Source: Clostridia bacterium
GTDB taxonomy: Bacteria; Bacillota_A; Clostridia; Christensenellales; Aristaeellaceae
Reading direction: 5' to 3'
NCBI GenBank assembly: GCA_017397695.1
Contig: JAFQIF010000035.1
Span: forward strand, 1-20,687
DNA: 20,687 nt
Shown: in pieces, positions 8,403 to 15,083 of the stretch
Numbering within the stretch: the first letter of the stretch is position 1
Layout of the letters: the number at the start of each line of letters is the position of its first letter
Notes under the pieces: generated by a model
Database searches by the model: none
Told to the model about the DNA's origin: nothing
Seen by the model: the letters and a program-made list of their open reading frames with translations, nothing else
Position numbers and translations under genes: made by a program

Positions 8403-8436
8403 GTAGACCACGCGCATCCTATCATGCTATCCTGGG

Positions 8437-9285
8437 TCAATTCTGCGCGGCATGAGAAGCATGGCTGCAGACAAGACGCCATCCCCCTCCATGCTCCAGG
8501 CAATATATACATTCCGAGAATGAATCGCAAAGATGCAGCTTTCCGTGAATCAAGCGCATATCACAAGCTCTGCCCGGCGCGCGCTGGCGGCGCAGGATAC
8601 GCTTTCCGTCCATCGAGAGAACGTACAGCCAGCCCTGCGTTGCAGCCAGCAGTTTATCGCCCGTATGCAGCAGCCTGCCTGGCATCCCCTCCATGGCAAG
8701 CACCTTCTCACGCTGTCCATCGCGCACAAGTAAAAGCGATGAAAGCAGTGGAGTAAGGCACAACGCAAAAATTAGTGAACCCTGCGCAGCAATACTGCAT
8801 ACCGGACCGGGCATGGATATCATCCGAATCTGATTCAGGTTCTGCGCATCATACAGATGTACGCAGCCATTCTCACCACCGGCGACGATAAGCGTATCAT
8901 GCTCAATGACCATCTGGACTGGATTACTGCCGCAGCGATTGACGACAAGCGGCTGCCCCGTTCCTGCATCGGAAAGCAATACGCTGTCGCCATCCGCCAT
9001 TAATGCGTACAGACGTTTCTCATCTTCCGATAACTGCAGGTCACAAACACCCGGACCACCAGGATACAGCGCCTGCGGCAAAAGCATGCGCGCATCCAAG
9101 CGCCAGATCGCTCCTCCATCCGCTGCGCAGAAGAGGTGGTTTTTCCCTGCACAGAGTGCCCCAGCACCATCAAGACTTGCATGGAACAATACCTCTCCCC
9201 GACTGGAAAGTGTCCGGATATCCGATCCCGAAGAGACAAACAGCGCCACTGCCGCCTCACGCCCTTTCCACAAAGCCTTCTTCAT
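8437..9285 (-). CDS. Beta-propeller-like repeat protein, function unknown
   Basis: 282 residues without a signal peptide or membrane helix, so probably cytoplasmic. The sequence is built of short beta-strand repeats of about 40 residues resembling WD40/YncE-type propellers. Examples are the blade-like units around GGAIWRLDARML, DSVLLSDAGTGQPLVV, GCVHLYDAQNLNQIRMISM, GWLYVLSMDGKRILRR and ECIYCLEHGGGWRLV, each with a strand, a D/G turn and another strand. No catalytic motif is visible. The repeats suggest a binding or scaffold role. The ATG at 9285 gives the longest plausible product, but the ribosome site is weak. It lies upstream of the yybS promoter and is divergent from the TSCPD gene. The propeller fold is inferred from the repeat pattern only. 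Confidence 0.65.
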   Translation of the reverse strand: MKKALWKGREAAVALFVSSGSDIRTLSSRGEVLFHASLDGAGALCAGKNHLFCAADGGAIWRLDARMLLPQALYPGGPGVCDLQLSEDEKRLYALMADGDSVLLSDAGTGQPLVVNRCGSNPVQMVIEHDTLIVAGGENGCVHLYDAQNLNQIRMISMPGPVCSIAAQGSLIFALCLTPLLSSLLLVRDGQREKVLAMEGMPGRLLHTGDKLLAATQGWLYVLSMDGKRILRRQRAPGRACDMRLIHGKLHLCDSFSECIYCLEHGGGWRLVCSHASHAAQN

Positions 9286-9408
9286 CGTATGTCTTTGCAG
9301 CTTGCCCTGTCACGCCGGAAAGGAGGCAATTCTCAGAAAAAGAAGGAGAATGCCGAAGGCTGTCGAATGAAAAAACACAATACTTTTCCGCAACAGGAGG
9401 CAGCATCC

Positions 9409-9654
9409 ATGAACATGTACAAAACCCACGGCACCTGCAGCCGCGCGATCGAATATGAAGTCACCGATGGTATCGTCACCGAGTGCCGCTTTATCGGCGG
9501 CTGCATGGGCAACACGCAGGGCGTCGCCGCCCTGGTAAAGGGCATGAAGGTTGAAGAAGCTATTGCCCGACTCAAGGGCATCAAGTGCGGCATGCGCGGC
9601 ACATCCTGCCCGGATCAGCTCTCCCGCGCGCTGGAGGAATCCCTGCAGGGCTGA
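9409..9654 (+). CDS. Small TSCPD-domain protein (TIGR03905-like)
   Basis: 81 residues forming a single TSCPD domain, named for the Thr-Ser-Cys-Pro-Asp motif, here GTSCPDQL at 64-71. Cysteines at 10, 26, 32, 60 and 67 include a possible metal or iron-sulfur site (GTC near the start, FIGGCMGN, KCGMRGTSC). The same domain occurs at the C-terminus of B12-dependent ribonucleotide reductases (NrdJ), but the free-standing form has no established function. The ATG follows a strong CAGGAGG site by eight bases. The frame is open much further upstream, but that extension lacks domain content and a ribosome site. It is the only plus-strand gene in this half of the window and ends at a bidirectional terminator. 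Confidence 0.9.
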   Translation: MNMYKTHGTCSRAIEYEVTDGIVTECRFIGGCMGNTQGVAALVKGMKVEEAIARLKGIKCGMRGTSCPDQLSRALEESLQG

Positions 9655-9674
9655 GTGCCCATCGGCAGACAAGC

Positions 9675-9708
9675 AAAAAGCACGAGGAAGTATTCCCCGT
9701 GCTTTTTT
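9675..9708. terminator. Bidirectional intrinsic terminator between TSCPD gene and glmM operon
   Basis: The arms AAAAAGCACG-AGGAA and TTCCC-CGTGCTTTTTT pair around a three-base loop, with an A-run on the left and a T-run on the right. It can therefore stop the plus-strand TSCPD transcript and the minus-strand glmM operon. Confidence 0.88.
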
Positions 9709-9716
9709 GATTTGCA

Positions 9717-10382
9717 TTAATCCTCTTTGGCAAATACACCGCGTTCGCCCTTGACAATAGAGTGCGCCGGAACCACGCCGCGCACGCTGGAGAGCGGATA
9801 AACCTGAGAATCACGGCCCACGACCGTGCCCGGATTGAGCACGCTGTTGCAGCCGATTTCGGCATAGTCGCCCAGCATCGCGCCGAACTTCTTACAGCCG
9901 GTTTCGTAATTCTCCTCACCATGAACGACAACGGGCTTCTTATCTCCCTTGACATTGCTAGTGATTGCACCCGCACCCATGTGAGCAAGATAACCCAAGA
10001 TAGAATCACCGACATAGTTATAATGCGGTACCTGCACGCCGTCAAAGAGAATGCAGTTTTTCAGTTCTGTGGAATTACCCACGACGCAATTATCGCCCAC
10101 CAGGATGCTGCCGCGCAGGAAAGCTCCCGGGCGCACCTCGGTATTTTCGCCGATAATGCACGGACCGGTAATCGATGCGGTCGGCGCAATGGACGCGGAC
10201 CTGGCGATCCACACATTTTCACTTGTCTGCTCGTATTTCCCGGGATCGAGCATGCCGCCAATAGCCATTACAGTTTCTCTGATTTTGCCAAGCGCTTCCC
10301 AGGGATATTCGCATGCAGAAAGCATCTGCGATGCGCGGGTATGACTGAGATCGTAGAGATCCTTTACCTTGATCGCATCCAT
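9717..10382 (-). CDS. Stand-alone GlmU-like acetyltransferase (left-handed beta-helix)
   Basis: 221 residues, with a helical N-terminal segment (1-50) followed by hexapeptide repeats of a left-handed parallel beta-helix (about 57-205; e.g. ENVWIARSASIAPTASITGP, IIGENTEVRPG). Residues 119-126 (PHYNYVGD) match the GlmU acetyltransferase block PHLxYVGD, so His120 is a candidate catalytic base. MGAGAITSN (135-143) matches the GAGTITxNYDG segment. The GlmU N-terminal uridylyltransferase domain is absent. It starts 12 bases after glmM with GAGGAGG seven bases before the ATG. GlmM makes GlcN-1-P, the substrate of the GlmU acetyltransferase, so acetylation of GlcN-1-P is the best guess. Database entries for such proteins often read UDP-GlcNAc pyrophosphorylase, which does not fit the missing Rossmann domain. 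Confidence 0.8.
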   Translation of the reverse strand: MDAIKVKDLYDLSHTRASQMLSACEYPWEALGKIRETVMAIGGMLDPGKYEQTSENVWIARSASIAPTASITGPCIIGENTEVRPGAFLRGSILVGDNCVVGNSTELKNCILFDGVQVPHYNYVGDSILGYLAHMGAGAITSNVKGDKKPVVVHGEENYETGCKKFGAMLGDYAEIGCNSVLNPGTVVGRDSQVYPLSSVRGVVPAHSIVKGERGVFAKED

Positions 10383-10394
10383 CTTCTGTCCTCC

Positions 10395-11753
10395 TCATGC
10401 AAGGCCCTCAGCCTTGATCACGTCGATGATTTCATTTACATACATCTCCGCATCCCGAAGCTCCTTCGCCTCGGTCATCACGCGGATGAGCGGTTCAGTG
10501 CCGCTCTCCCGAACCAATACACGGCCGTCAATCTTTTCTTCCACAGCTTTGATGGCAGCCTGTACCGCCGCATTATCGCGCACAGCCTGCTTATCAGCCA
10601 CGCGGACATTCTTGAGCACCTGCGGATAAGTGACAACCGGCGCGCACAGGCGGGAAAGCGTCTGCTTATTGTCGAGCATCGCCTCCATCAGCTCGATGGA
10701 GGTCAGAATGCCATCTCCGGTCGTGGCATACTTGCTCAGAATGATATGACCGGACTGCTCGCCGCCGACGCAATAACCGTTCTTCACCATATTCTCATAG
10801 ACGAATCGATCGCCCACATTCGTCTTCTCGTATTCGATACCCTCTTCGTCCAGCGCTTTATACAGGCCGATATTGGACATGATGGTGGTGACGACCTTGT
10901 TGCCTGTCAGACGTCCTTCCTTCTTGAGCTGCCTGCCGAAGATATAGATGATCTTGTCGCCATCGACCACGTTGCCCTGCTCATCAACCGCCAGGCAGCG
11001 GTCTGCATCACCGTCGTAGGCAAAGCCCACGTCCAGATGGTTTTCCAGAACGAAGCGGCGCAGATTATCAATATGCGTAGAACCGGCGTTTCGGTTGATG
11101 TTCAGACCATCCGGTTCGGCATTCATCACATAGGTTTTTGCACCAAGCGCCTCAAATACGGTGCGCGCAATATTCCATGCGCTGCCATTGGCGCAATCCA
11201 GACCCACGCGCATATTCTTATAGGAATGGGAAGCCAATGAGATCAGATAGCCAACATAGCGATTGCGGCCGGAAACAAAGTCCACGATCTCACCGAGCTG
11301 ATCGCCCTTAGCCAGCGGCACATCCCCCTCCAGGCCGAGCGACGTGCAATCTCCATCCAGATACTTCTCGATTGCTGCCGTCGTTTCGTCATCCATTTTC
11401 TCGCCGCGGGTATTGATCAGCTTGATACCGTTATCGTAGAACGGATTATGGGATGCGGAAATCATCACGCCACAGTCGAAGCTGTCCACACGGGTCACAT
11501 ACGCCACGCTCGGCGTCGTAGTGACGTGGAGCATATACGCATCCGCGCCGGTGGAGGTGAGGCCAGCCACGATCGAGTATTCGAACATATAGCTGGAGCG
11601 CCGGGTGTCCTTACCGATCACCACGCGCGCTTTCCTGCCCTTGCGTGCGCCGTAATACCAGCCGAGGAACTTGCCGATTTTATATGCATGTTCGCTGGTG
11701 AGGTTCACATTGGCCTCTCCGCGAAAACCATCCGTACCAAAGTACTTGCCCAT
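10395..11753 (-). CDS. glmM: Phosphoglucosamine mutase
   Basis: Converts glucosamine-6-phosphate to glucosamine-1-phosphate on the cytoplasmic route to UDP-GlcNAc, peptidoglycan and teichoic acid. The 452 residues have all four alpha-phosphohexomutase domains. The N-terminus is GKYFGTDGFRGEAN (2-15). The phosphoserine loop MISASHNPFYDNGI (97-110) has Ser101 as the phosphorylated residue. The metal loop DGDADR has Asp247, Asp249 and Asp251. The sugar-binding loop is GEQSGH (331-336), and the phosphate-binding RESGTEPLIRVM (415-426) lies in domain 4. The ATG has AAAGGATGA upstream and a TTGACA/CATAAT promoter. It is followed after 12 bases by the GlmU-like gene, so substrate passes directly between neighbours. 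Confidence 0.95.
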   Translation of the reverse strand: MGKYFGTDGFRGEANVNLTSEHAYKIGKFLGWYYGARKGRKARVVIGKDTRRSSYMFEYSIVAGLTSTGADAYMLHVTTTPSVAYVTRVDSFDCGVMISASHNPFYDNGIKLINTRGEKMDDETTAAIEKYLDGDCTSLGLEGDVPLAKGDQLGEIVDFVSGRNRYVGYLISLASHSYKNMRVGLDCANGSAWNIARTVFEALGAKTYVMNAEPDGLNINRNAGSTHIDNLRRFVLENHLDVGFAYDGDADRCLAVDEQGNVVDGDKIIYIFGRQLKKEGRLTGNKVVTTIMSNIGLYKALDEEGIEYEKTNVGDRFVYENMVKNGYCVGGEQSGHIILSKYATTGDGILTSIELMEAMLDNKQTLSRLCAPVVTYPQVLKNVRVADKQAVRDNAAVQAAIKAVEEKIDGRVLVRESGTEPLIRVMTEAKELRDAEMYVNEIIDVIKAEGLA

Positions 11754-11812
11754 GGATCAATCATCCTTTCCAACGGGAATAAAGTTGCAGCATAAAAAAC
11801 GCTGCGTATGTC

Positions 11813-11841
11813 ATTATGCGACATTTTCTTCCATCTGTCAA
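11813..11841 (-). promoter_or_regulatory. Promoter of the glmM operon
   Basis: A perfect TTGACA (11836-11841) and a CATAAT -10 (11813-11818) are separated by 17 bases on the minus strand, giving a leader of about 50 bases. The leader contains a small GCAGC/GCTGC hairpin (about 11788-11806) without a terminator tail. There is no sign of a glmS-type ribozyme. Confidence 0.8.
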
Positions 11842-11927
11842 GCGCCGCAGTACACAGTCACCTCCCGGTCAGCATATCGCAAATCCCACAGAATATACCT
11901 GACAAACGCTGAGAACCTATCCTGCTC

Positions 11928-11957
11928 TTTACACATGAGCCGTACAGCTGATATAAT
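11928..11957 (+). promoter_or_regulatory. Promoter of the esterase-like gene
   Basis: TTTACA (11928-11933), an 18-base spacer and a perfect TATAAT (11952-11957) preceded by TGA, which makes an extended -10. The predicted start is about 30 bases before the ATG at 11996. The 11842-11927 stretch between the two divergent promoters holds nothing else I can name. Confidence 0.8.
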
Positions 11958-11995
11958 CAGAATATCATCATGTATGTATGCATTGGAGGGATACG

Positions 11996-12850
11996 ATGGC
12001 GAAAACCACAATCAAGAATAATCCGGCCATGAAATGGATGGTGGATCTGAAACCCAACATCGTCTTTGCTGCGCCTGACGGCGAAGAGCTGGCGCTGCAG
12101 CTGCTCAAACCTATGTGGCAGTCCACAGACGGAAAAGGATTTCCGCTGGTCGTTTTCATTCAGGGCAGCGCATGGACAAAACCCAACCAGTTCTGGCAGA
12201 TTCCTCAGCTGAGCGTTCTGGCGCGCCGGGGCTACGTGATCGCCAGCGTGACACATCGTTCCTGCTTCACCAAGGCTGCACCTGCCTTCCTCAAGGACGT
12301 GAAGGCTGCCATCCGCTTCCTTCGCGCCAATGCAAAGGAATATGACATTGATCCGGAGCGCGTATGCGCCTGGGGTACTTCCTCCGGCGGCAATACCGCG
12401 CTGTTGCTTGGCCTGACGATGGACAATCCCGCCTTTGAAGAGGGCGAACACCTTGATCAATCCTCCGCCGTGAACGCCGTCGTAGACTGCTTCGGCCCGA
12501 CAGATCTGGTGAAGATGATTGACGTGCAATACAGTACTCAGCCGCGCAACGAAGAAAACCTGCTCTGGGCACTCGGCGGAAGAAGCGAAGAAACCTATCG
12601 CGACACCCTCTCTCTCATCAGTCCTGTAAACTACGTGATGCCGGGCCGCAAGCTTCCTCCCTTCCTGATTCTGCATGGCGATGCTGACGACGTGGTGCTC
12701 TATGAAGACAGCGAAACTCTTTACGATAAACTGACTGAGAATGGATACAAGACCGATTTCGTTCACATCACCGAAGCGCCGCACGAAGGCAACTTCTGGA
12801 GCGAGGAACTGTTGGAGATCATTTTCTCGTTCATTAAAAAGAATGTATAA
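11996..12850 (+). CDS. Alpha/beta hydrolase, BD-FAE/lipase-like esterase
   Basis: Probable cytoplasmic carboxylesterase of the alpha/beta hydrolase fold; substrate unknown. In the 284-residue product the oxyanion strand is VVFIQGSAW (52-60). The nucleophile elbow is GTSSGG (127-132) with Ser129. The acid is in HGDADDVV (227-234, best candidate Asp231), and the base is His263 in APHEGNFW. The spacing and the early QGSAW segment fit the BD-FAE and hormone-sensitive-lipase-like groups. There is no signal peptide. The start at 11996 is chosen because GGAGGG lies five bases upstream; an in-frame ATG at 11978 lies before that site. It has its own promoter and is convergent with the HAD gene. No operon partner hints at a substrate. 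Confidence 0.88.
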   Translation: MAKTTIKNNPAMKWMVDLKPNIVFAAPDGEELALQLLKPMWQSTDGKGFPLVVFIQGSAWTKPNQFWQIPQLSVLARRGYVIASVTHRSCFTKAAPAFLKDVKAAIRFLRANAKEYDIDPERVCAWGTSSGGNTALLLGLTMDNPAFEEGEHLDQSSAVNAVVDCFGPTDLVKMIDVQYSTQPRNEENLLWALGGRSEETYRDTLSLISPVNYVMPGRKLPPFLILHGDADDVVLYEDSETLYDKLTENGYKTDFVHITEAPHEGNFWSEELLEIIFSFIKKNV

Positions 12851-12866
12851 GCTTCGCCCATACACA

Positions 12867-12895
12867 AAGAAACCCGGAGTCCCTCCGGGTTTCTT
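12867..12895. terminator. Bidirectional intrinsic terminator between esterase and HAD genes
   Basis: A perfect 13-base-pair stem (AAGAAACCCGGAG with CTCCGGGTTTCTT) around the loop TCC sits between the convergent stops at 12850 and 12907. It can terminate both transcripts. Confidence 0.88.
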
Positions 12896-12906
12896 ATTTG
12901 GTTGAA

Positions 12907-13638
12907 TCATTCCTCCAGCAGGAACGCCGCCAGATCCGGGAACGTGGTATAGTCGTCCACACATAGGAACGGGATATCCGACAGATACACGGACTCATCG
13001 TTACCGCCGGTGCCGTAGTCGTCACCGATAAAGATCACATTCTCATGCCCAAGACCATGCTCTTTGCAGTACAGATCCAGCGCATAGTACTTATTGTAGG
13101 GCTTGGGGGCCATATCAAAGGAGGATGACCCGCCCACAAATACGCAATACTCCGGGAAGGTGTCGCACACCTCGGCGTAAATTTTGCGGCGCTTGCTGCG
13201 ATCCGGATCAAATGCCAGCTTATCCGCCTGTACGGCCTTTGTACCCAGAATCGGGAACGTGAGACATCCGGAAGGATGATACTCCACGTTGTCGCCGGCA
13301 AAAGACGTATAACCATGCTTTTCGCGCAGCATGGTCACGCGCTGCTCGATGATGGCCTTATCACCTTGGGGCAGCGCCTCATTGCGCTGCATATCCAGAT
13401 CCTTCGTCTCGGTATTATACGTCGCATACTGCAGGCCGTAGTTGCCGATGATGTCGATCGGAAAATGCTCCATCTGATTGAAGATACGATAGACCTGACC
13501 CGCACCGACCATCAGCAGCTTGTACTTTTCTTCCAACTTTATGAGCGTCTCCCGGCAGCGCGGAGACATAGGCTGCTTATGCTGGGTCAGCGTACCGTCC
13601 AGATCCATAGCGATGACCCTGATTTTGTTTTTGTCCAT
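12907..13638 (-). CDS. HAD-IIB phosphatase/mutase of the phosphomannomutase-like type
   Basis: 243-residue HAD-superfamily enzyme, probably a cytoplasmic phosphatase. Motif I is MDLDGTLT (11-18) with nucleophile Asp12 and acid/base Asp14. Motif II reads LLMVGAGQ (41-48), which resembles the VVGGSD of phosphomannomutases more than the usual TGR of Cof-type phosphatases. Residues 67-72 (YGLQYA) and FVGGSSSFDMAPKPYNKYYAL (167-187) match the phosphomannomutase cap and motif III lysine (Lys183). GDDYGTGGND (205-214) supplies the metal-binding acids. It starts 11 bases after the glycerol-1-phosphate dehydrogenase stop with an AGAGGT site, so it is cotranscribed. Its partner suggests action on a phosphorylated glycerol or sugar, which is inference. 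Confidence 0.82.
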   Translation of the reverse strand: MDKNKIRVIAMDLDGTLTQHKQPMSPRCRETLIKLEEKYKLLMVGAGQVYRIFNQMEHFPIDIIGNYGLQYATYNTETKDLDMQRNEALPQGDKAIIEQRVTMLREKHGYTSFAGDNVEYHPSGCLTFPILGTKAVQADKLAFDPDRSKRRKIYAEVCDTFPEYCVFVGGSSSFDMAPKPYNKYYALDLYCKEHGLGHENVIFIGDDYGTGGNDESVYLSDIPFLCVDDYTTFPDLAAFLLEE

Positions 13639-13649
13639 AGGCTTACCTC

Positions 13650-14909
13650 TCAGGAAACGAGCAGATCATAATACATCCACAGGACGGAGTAACGATCCTT
13701 GAGATCCTTGGCAAACTTCAGCGCGCCATCGATCTTCTCCCGACCGTACAGCGTGTCAAACTCCGCAAGATCCAAACCGATGCTGGCAATATAGCTCAGC
13801 ATATCGTCTGCACTCGGCGCCTCGGCAAGCACCTCTTTAATTTCAGCCCACTTTGCACTGTATACCGGGAAGCGATCCTCGTCGTACCAGCCCATCTTAT
13901 CCTGCAGGGCAATCACGCCTTCTGCACTGGTACCGTAAATCGCTCGGATATTCTCTTCCCATTTTGCACGGCTCAAGGGCGTATTCTTCTGAGGCACATC
14001 CATTTTCAGCAATTGCTCGCGGATGCGCTGAGTATACACACTGGAATAAACGACGTCCGTTCCATGCATGAAGTAGTCCTCACCGCGCAGGATACCCACG
14101 ATCTCGAAATAATGAGACAGATGATGCTCACTGCCGGAGGCTGGACGGGAATTGCCGACAAACGCCATTGCCACGCCCACGCCGATGATCGCTTCCATCA
14201 GCGTCTGAATGGCATCCGGATCGCGTGCAAGGAGTTTTTCACCCAGATCACGGGTTTTAACCACCATATCCATGGTCAGATCGTAGACGTAGGGACAGAA
14301 GTATTCATCGCGGACAATGCGCGCCAGCTTCCAGTCATTCAGGCACGAATACTTGCCAAGAATATCGCCGTAGCCGGACTTGATCATCTCCATCGGCGCA
14401 TCCTTGAGCACATCGATATCGCCGATGATGATCTCCGGCACATGCGCGCTGTAGGTCACCTTCATGCCGCCCATGATCATCGCTGCGCCTACGGAAGCAT
14501 ATCCATCCATAGAGGGCGCCGTTGCTACGATGGCATACGGCAACTTCGCCAGGTGAGAGACATACTTACAGGTATCCTGAATAACGCCGGAACCAATACC
14601 CACAATGAGATCTGTATCGCTGGTGAGCTTTTCCTGCATCTCCTCTACAGCCTCTTCATTGGGAATGAGCAGACCACTGCGCTCATAGATGAGCAGAGAC
14701 TCAAGCTTATCACCAATCTGCACCTTGATCACATCGCCGCAGGTTGCATAAGTATTGGTATCGGCAACCAGCAGAATCCTTTTGTATTTTCCCAGCAGAG
14801 CGCCAAACTTCTCATTGGCACCTTTACCGATGATGATATGCTGAATCGAGCAGGTGTGCTTCATGCCGCAGGCACAATCGCGGCCCCTGAGCAGCTTTTC
14901 AAAATCCAT
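13650..14909 (-). CDS. sn-glycerol-1-phosphate dehydrogenase (AraM/EgsA family)
   Basis: Metal-dependent NAD(P) enzyme that interconverts dihydroxyacetone phosphate and sn-glycerol-1-phosphate, the archaeal enantiomer, also used in Bacillus by AraM. The 419 residues begin with a Cys-rich segment (RDCACGMKHTCSI). The nucleotide-binding GIGSGVIQD (104-112) and the APSMDGYASVGAAM block (131-144) follow. Candidate metal ligands are Asp182 in GYGD, a His in SEHHLSH (262 or 266) and His282 in MHGTD. GYGDILGKY is typical of this family rather than of glycerol dehydrogenase. The start at 14909 is set by AAGGAG eight bases upstream; an in-frame ATG at 14990 lies on the promoter and is rejected. It has its own promoter and shares an operon with the HAD gene. 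No pcrB is visible in this window. Confidence 0.88.
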   Translation of the reverse strand: MDFEKLLRGRDCACGMKHTCSIQHIIIGKGANEKFGALLGKYKRILLVADTNTYATCGDVIKVQIGDKLESLLIYERSGLLIPNEEAVEEMQEKLTSDTDLIVGIGSGVIQDTCKYVSHLAKLPYAIVATAPSMDGYASVGAAMIMGGMKVTYSAHVPEIIIGDIDVLKDAPMEMIKSGYGDILGKYSCLNDWKLARIVRDEYFCPYVYDLTMDMVVKTRDLGEKLLARDPDAIQTLMEAIIGVGVAMAFVGNSRPASGSEHHLSHYFEIVGILRGEDYFMHGTDVVYSSVYTQRIREQLLKMDVPQKNTPLSRAKWEENIRAIYGTSAEGVIALQDKMGWYDEDRFPVYSAKWAEIKEVLAEAPSADDMLSYIASIGLDLAEFDTLYGREKIDGALKFAKDLKDRYSVLWMYYDLLVS

Positions 14910-14961
14910 CGTATGCACTCCTTTATAATCATCTGCAGAAACGAAGCTATTTGCATGCTTT

Positions 14962-14990
14962 ATTCTAGCCGTTTTAGCTGAAGGTTTCAA
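14962..14990 (-). promoter_or_regulatory. Promoter of the glycerol-1-phosphate dehydrogenase operon
   Basis: On the minus strand TTGAAA (14985-14990), a 17-base spacer and TAGAAT (14962-14967) lie immediately after the terminator of the ABC operon and about 55 bases before the ATG. It separates this operon from the transporter upstream. Confidence 0.7.
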
Positions 14991-14998
14991 GGGCTTTG

Positions 14999-15034
14999 AA
15001 AAAAGAAGGGGCAGTCGGTTTTCCCGGCTGCCCC
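14999..15034 (-). terminator. Intrinsic terminator after the solute-binding protein gene
   Basis: An 11-base-pair GC-rich stem (GGGGCAG-T-CGG with CCGGCTGCCCC, one G-T pair, plus-strand view) has a short loop. On the minus strand it is followed by TTCTTTTTT. It lies 49 bases beyond the solute-binding protein stop. Confidence 0.9.
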
Positions 15035-15083
15035 ATGGGTCATGCTTTTACACAGCAGATCCGACTATATTCGTCCTTGCGGA

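Noticed and set aside
9350..9370. Six-codon mini-ORF (MPKAVE) before the TSCPD gene, possible leader peptide
   Set aside because: Its AAGGAGA site is too close to the ATG, no attenuator hairpin follows, and the composition suggests no regulatory codons.
9762..11240. 492-codon open frame on the plus strand opposite glmM and the GlmU-like gene
   Set aside because: It is antisense to two clearly real genes, crosses their boundary, has no ribosome site and shows no domain. It is a codon-bias shadow.
11754..11812. Riboswitch or glmS-type ribozyme in the glmM leader
   Set aside because: The leader is only about 50 bases, with a single small hairpin, too short for the known ribozyme.
11957..12964. 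335-codon open frame on the minus strand opposite the esterase gene
   Set aside because: The plus-strand esterase has an intact catalytic triad, promoter and ribosome site. This frame also runs through the bidirectional terminator.
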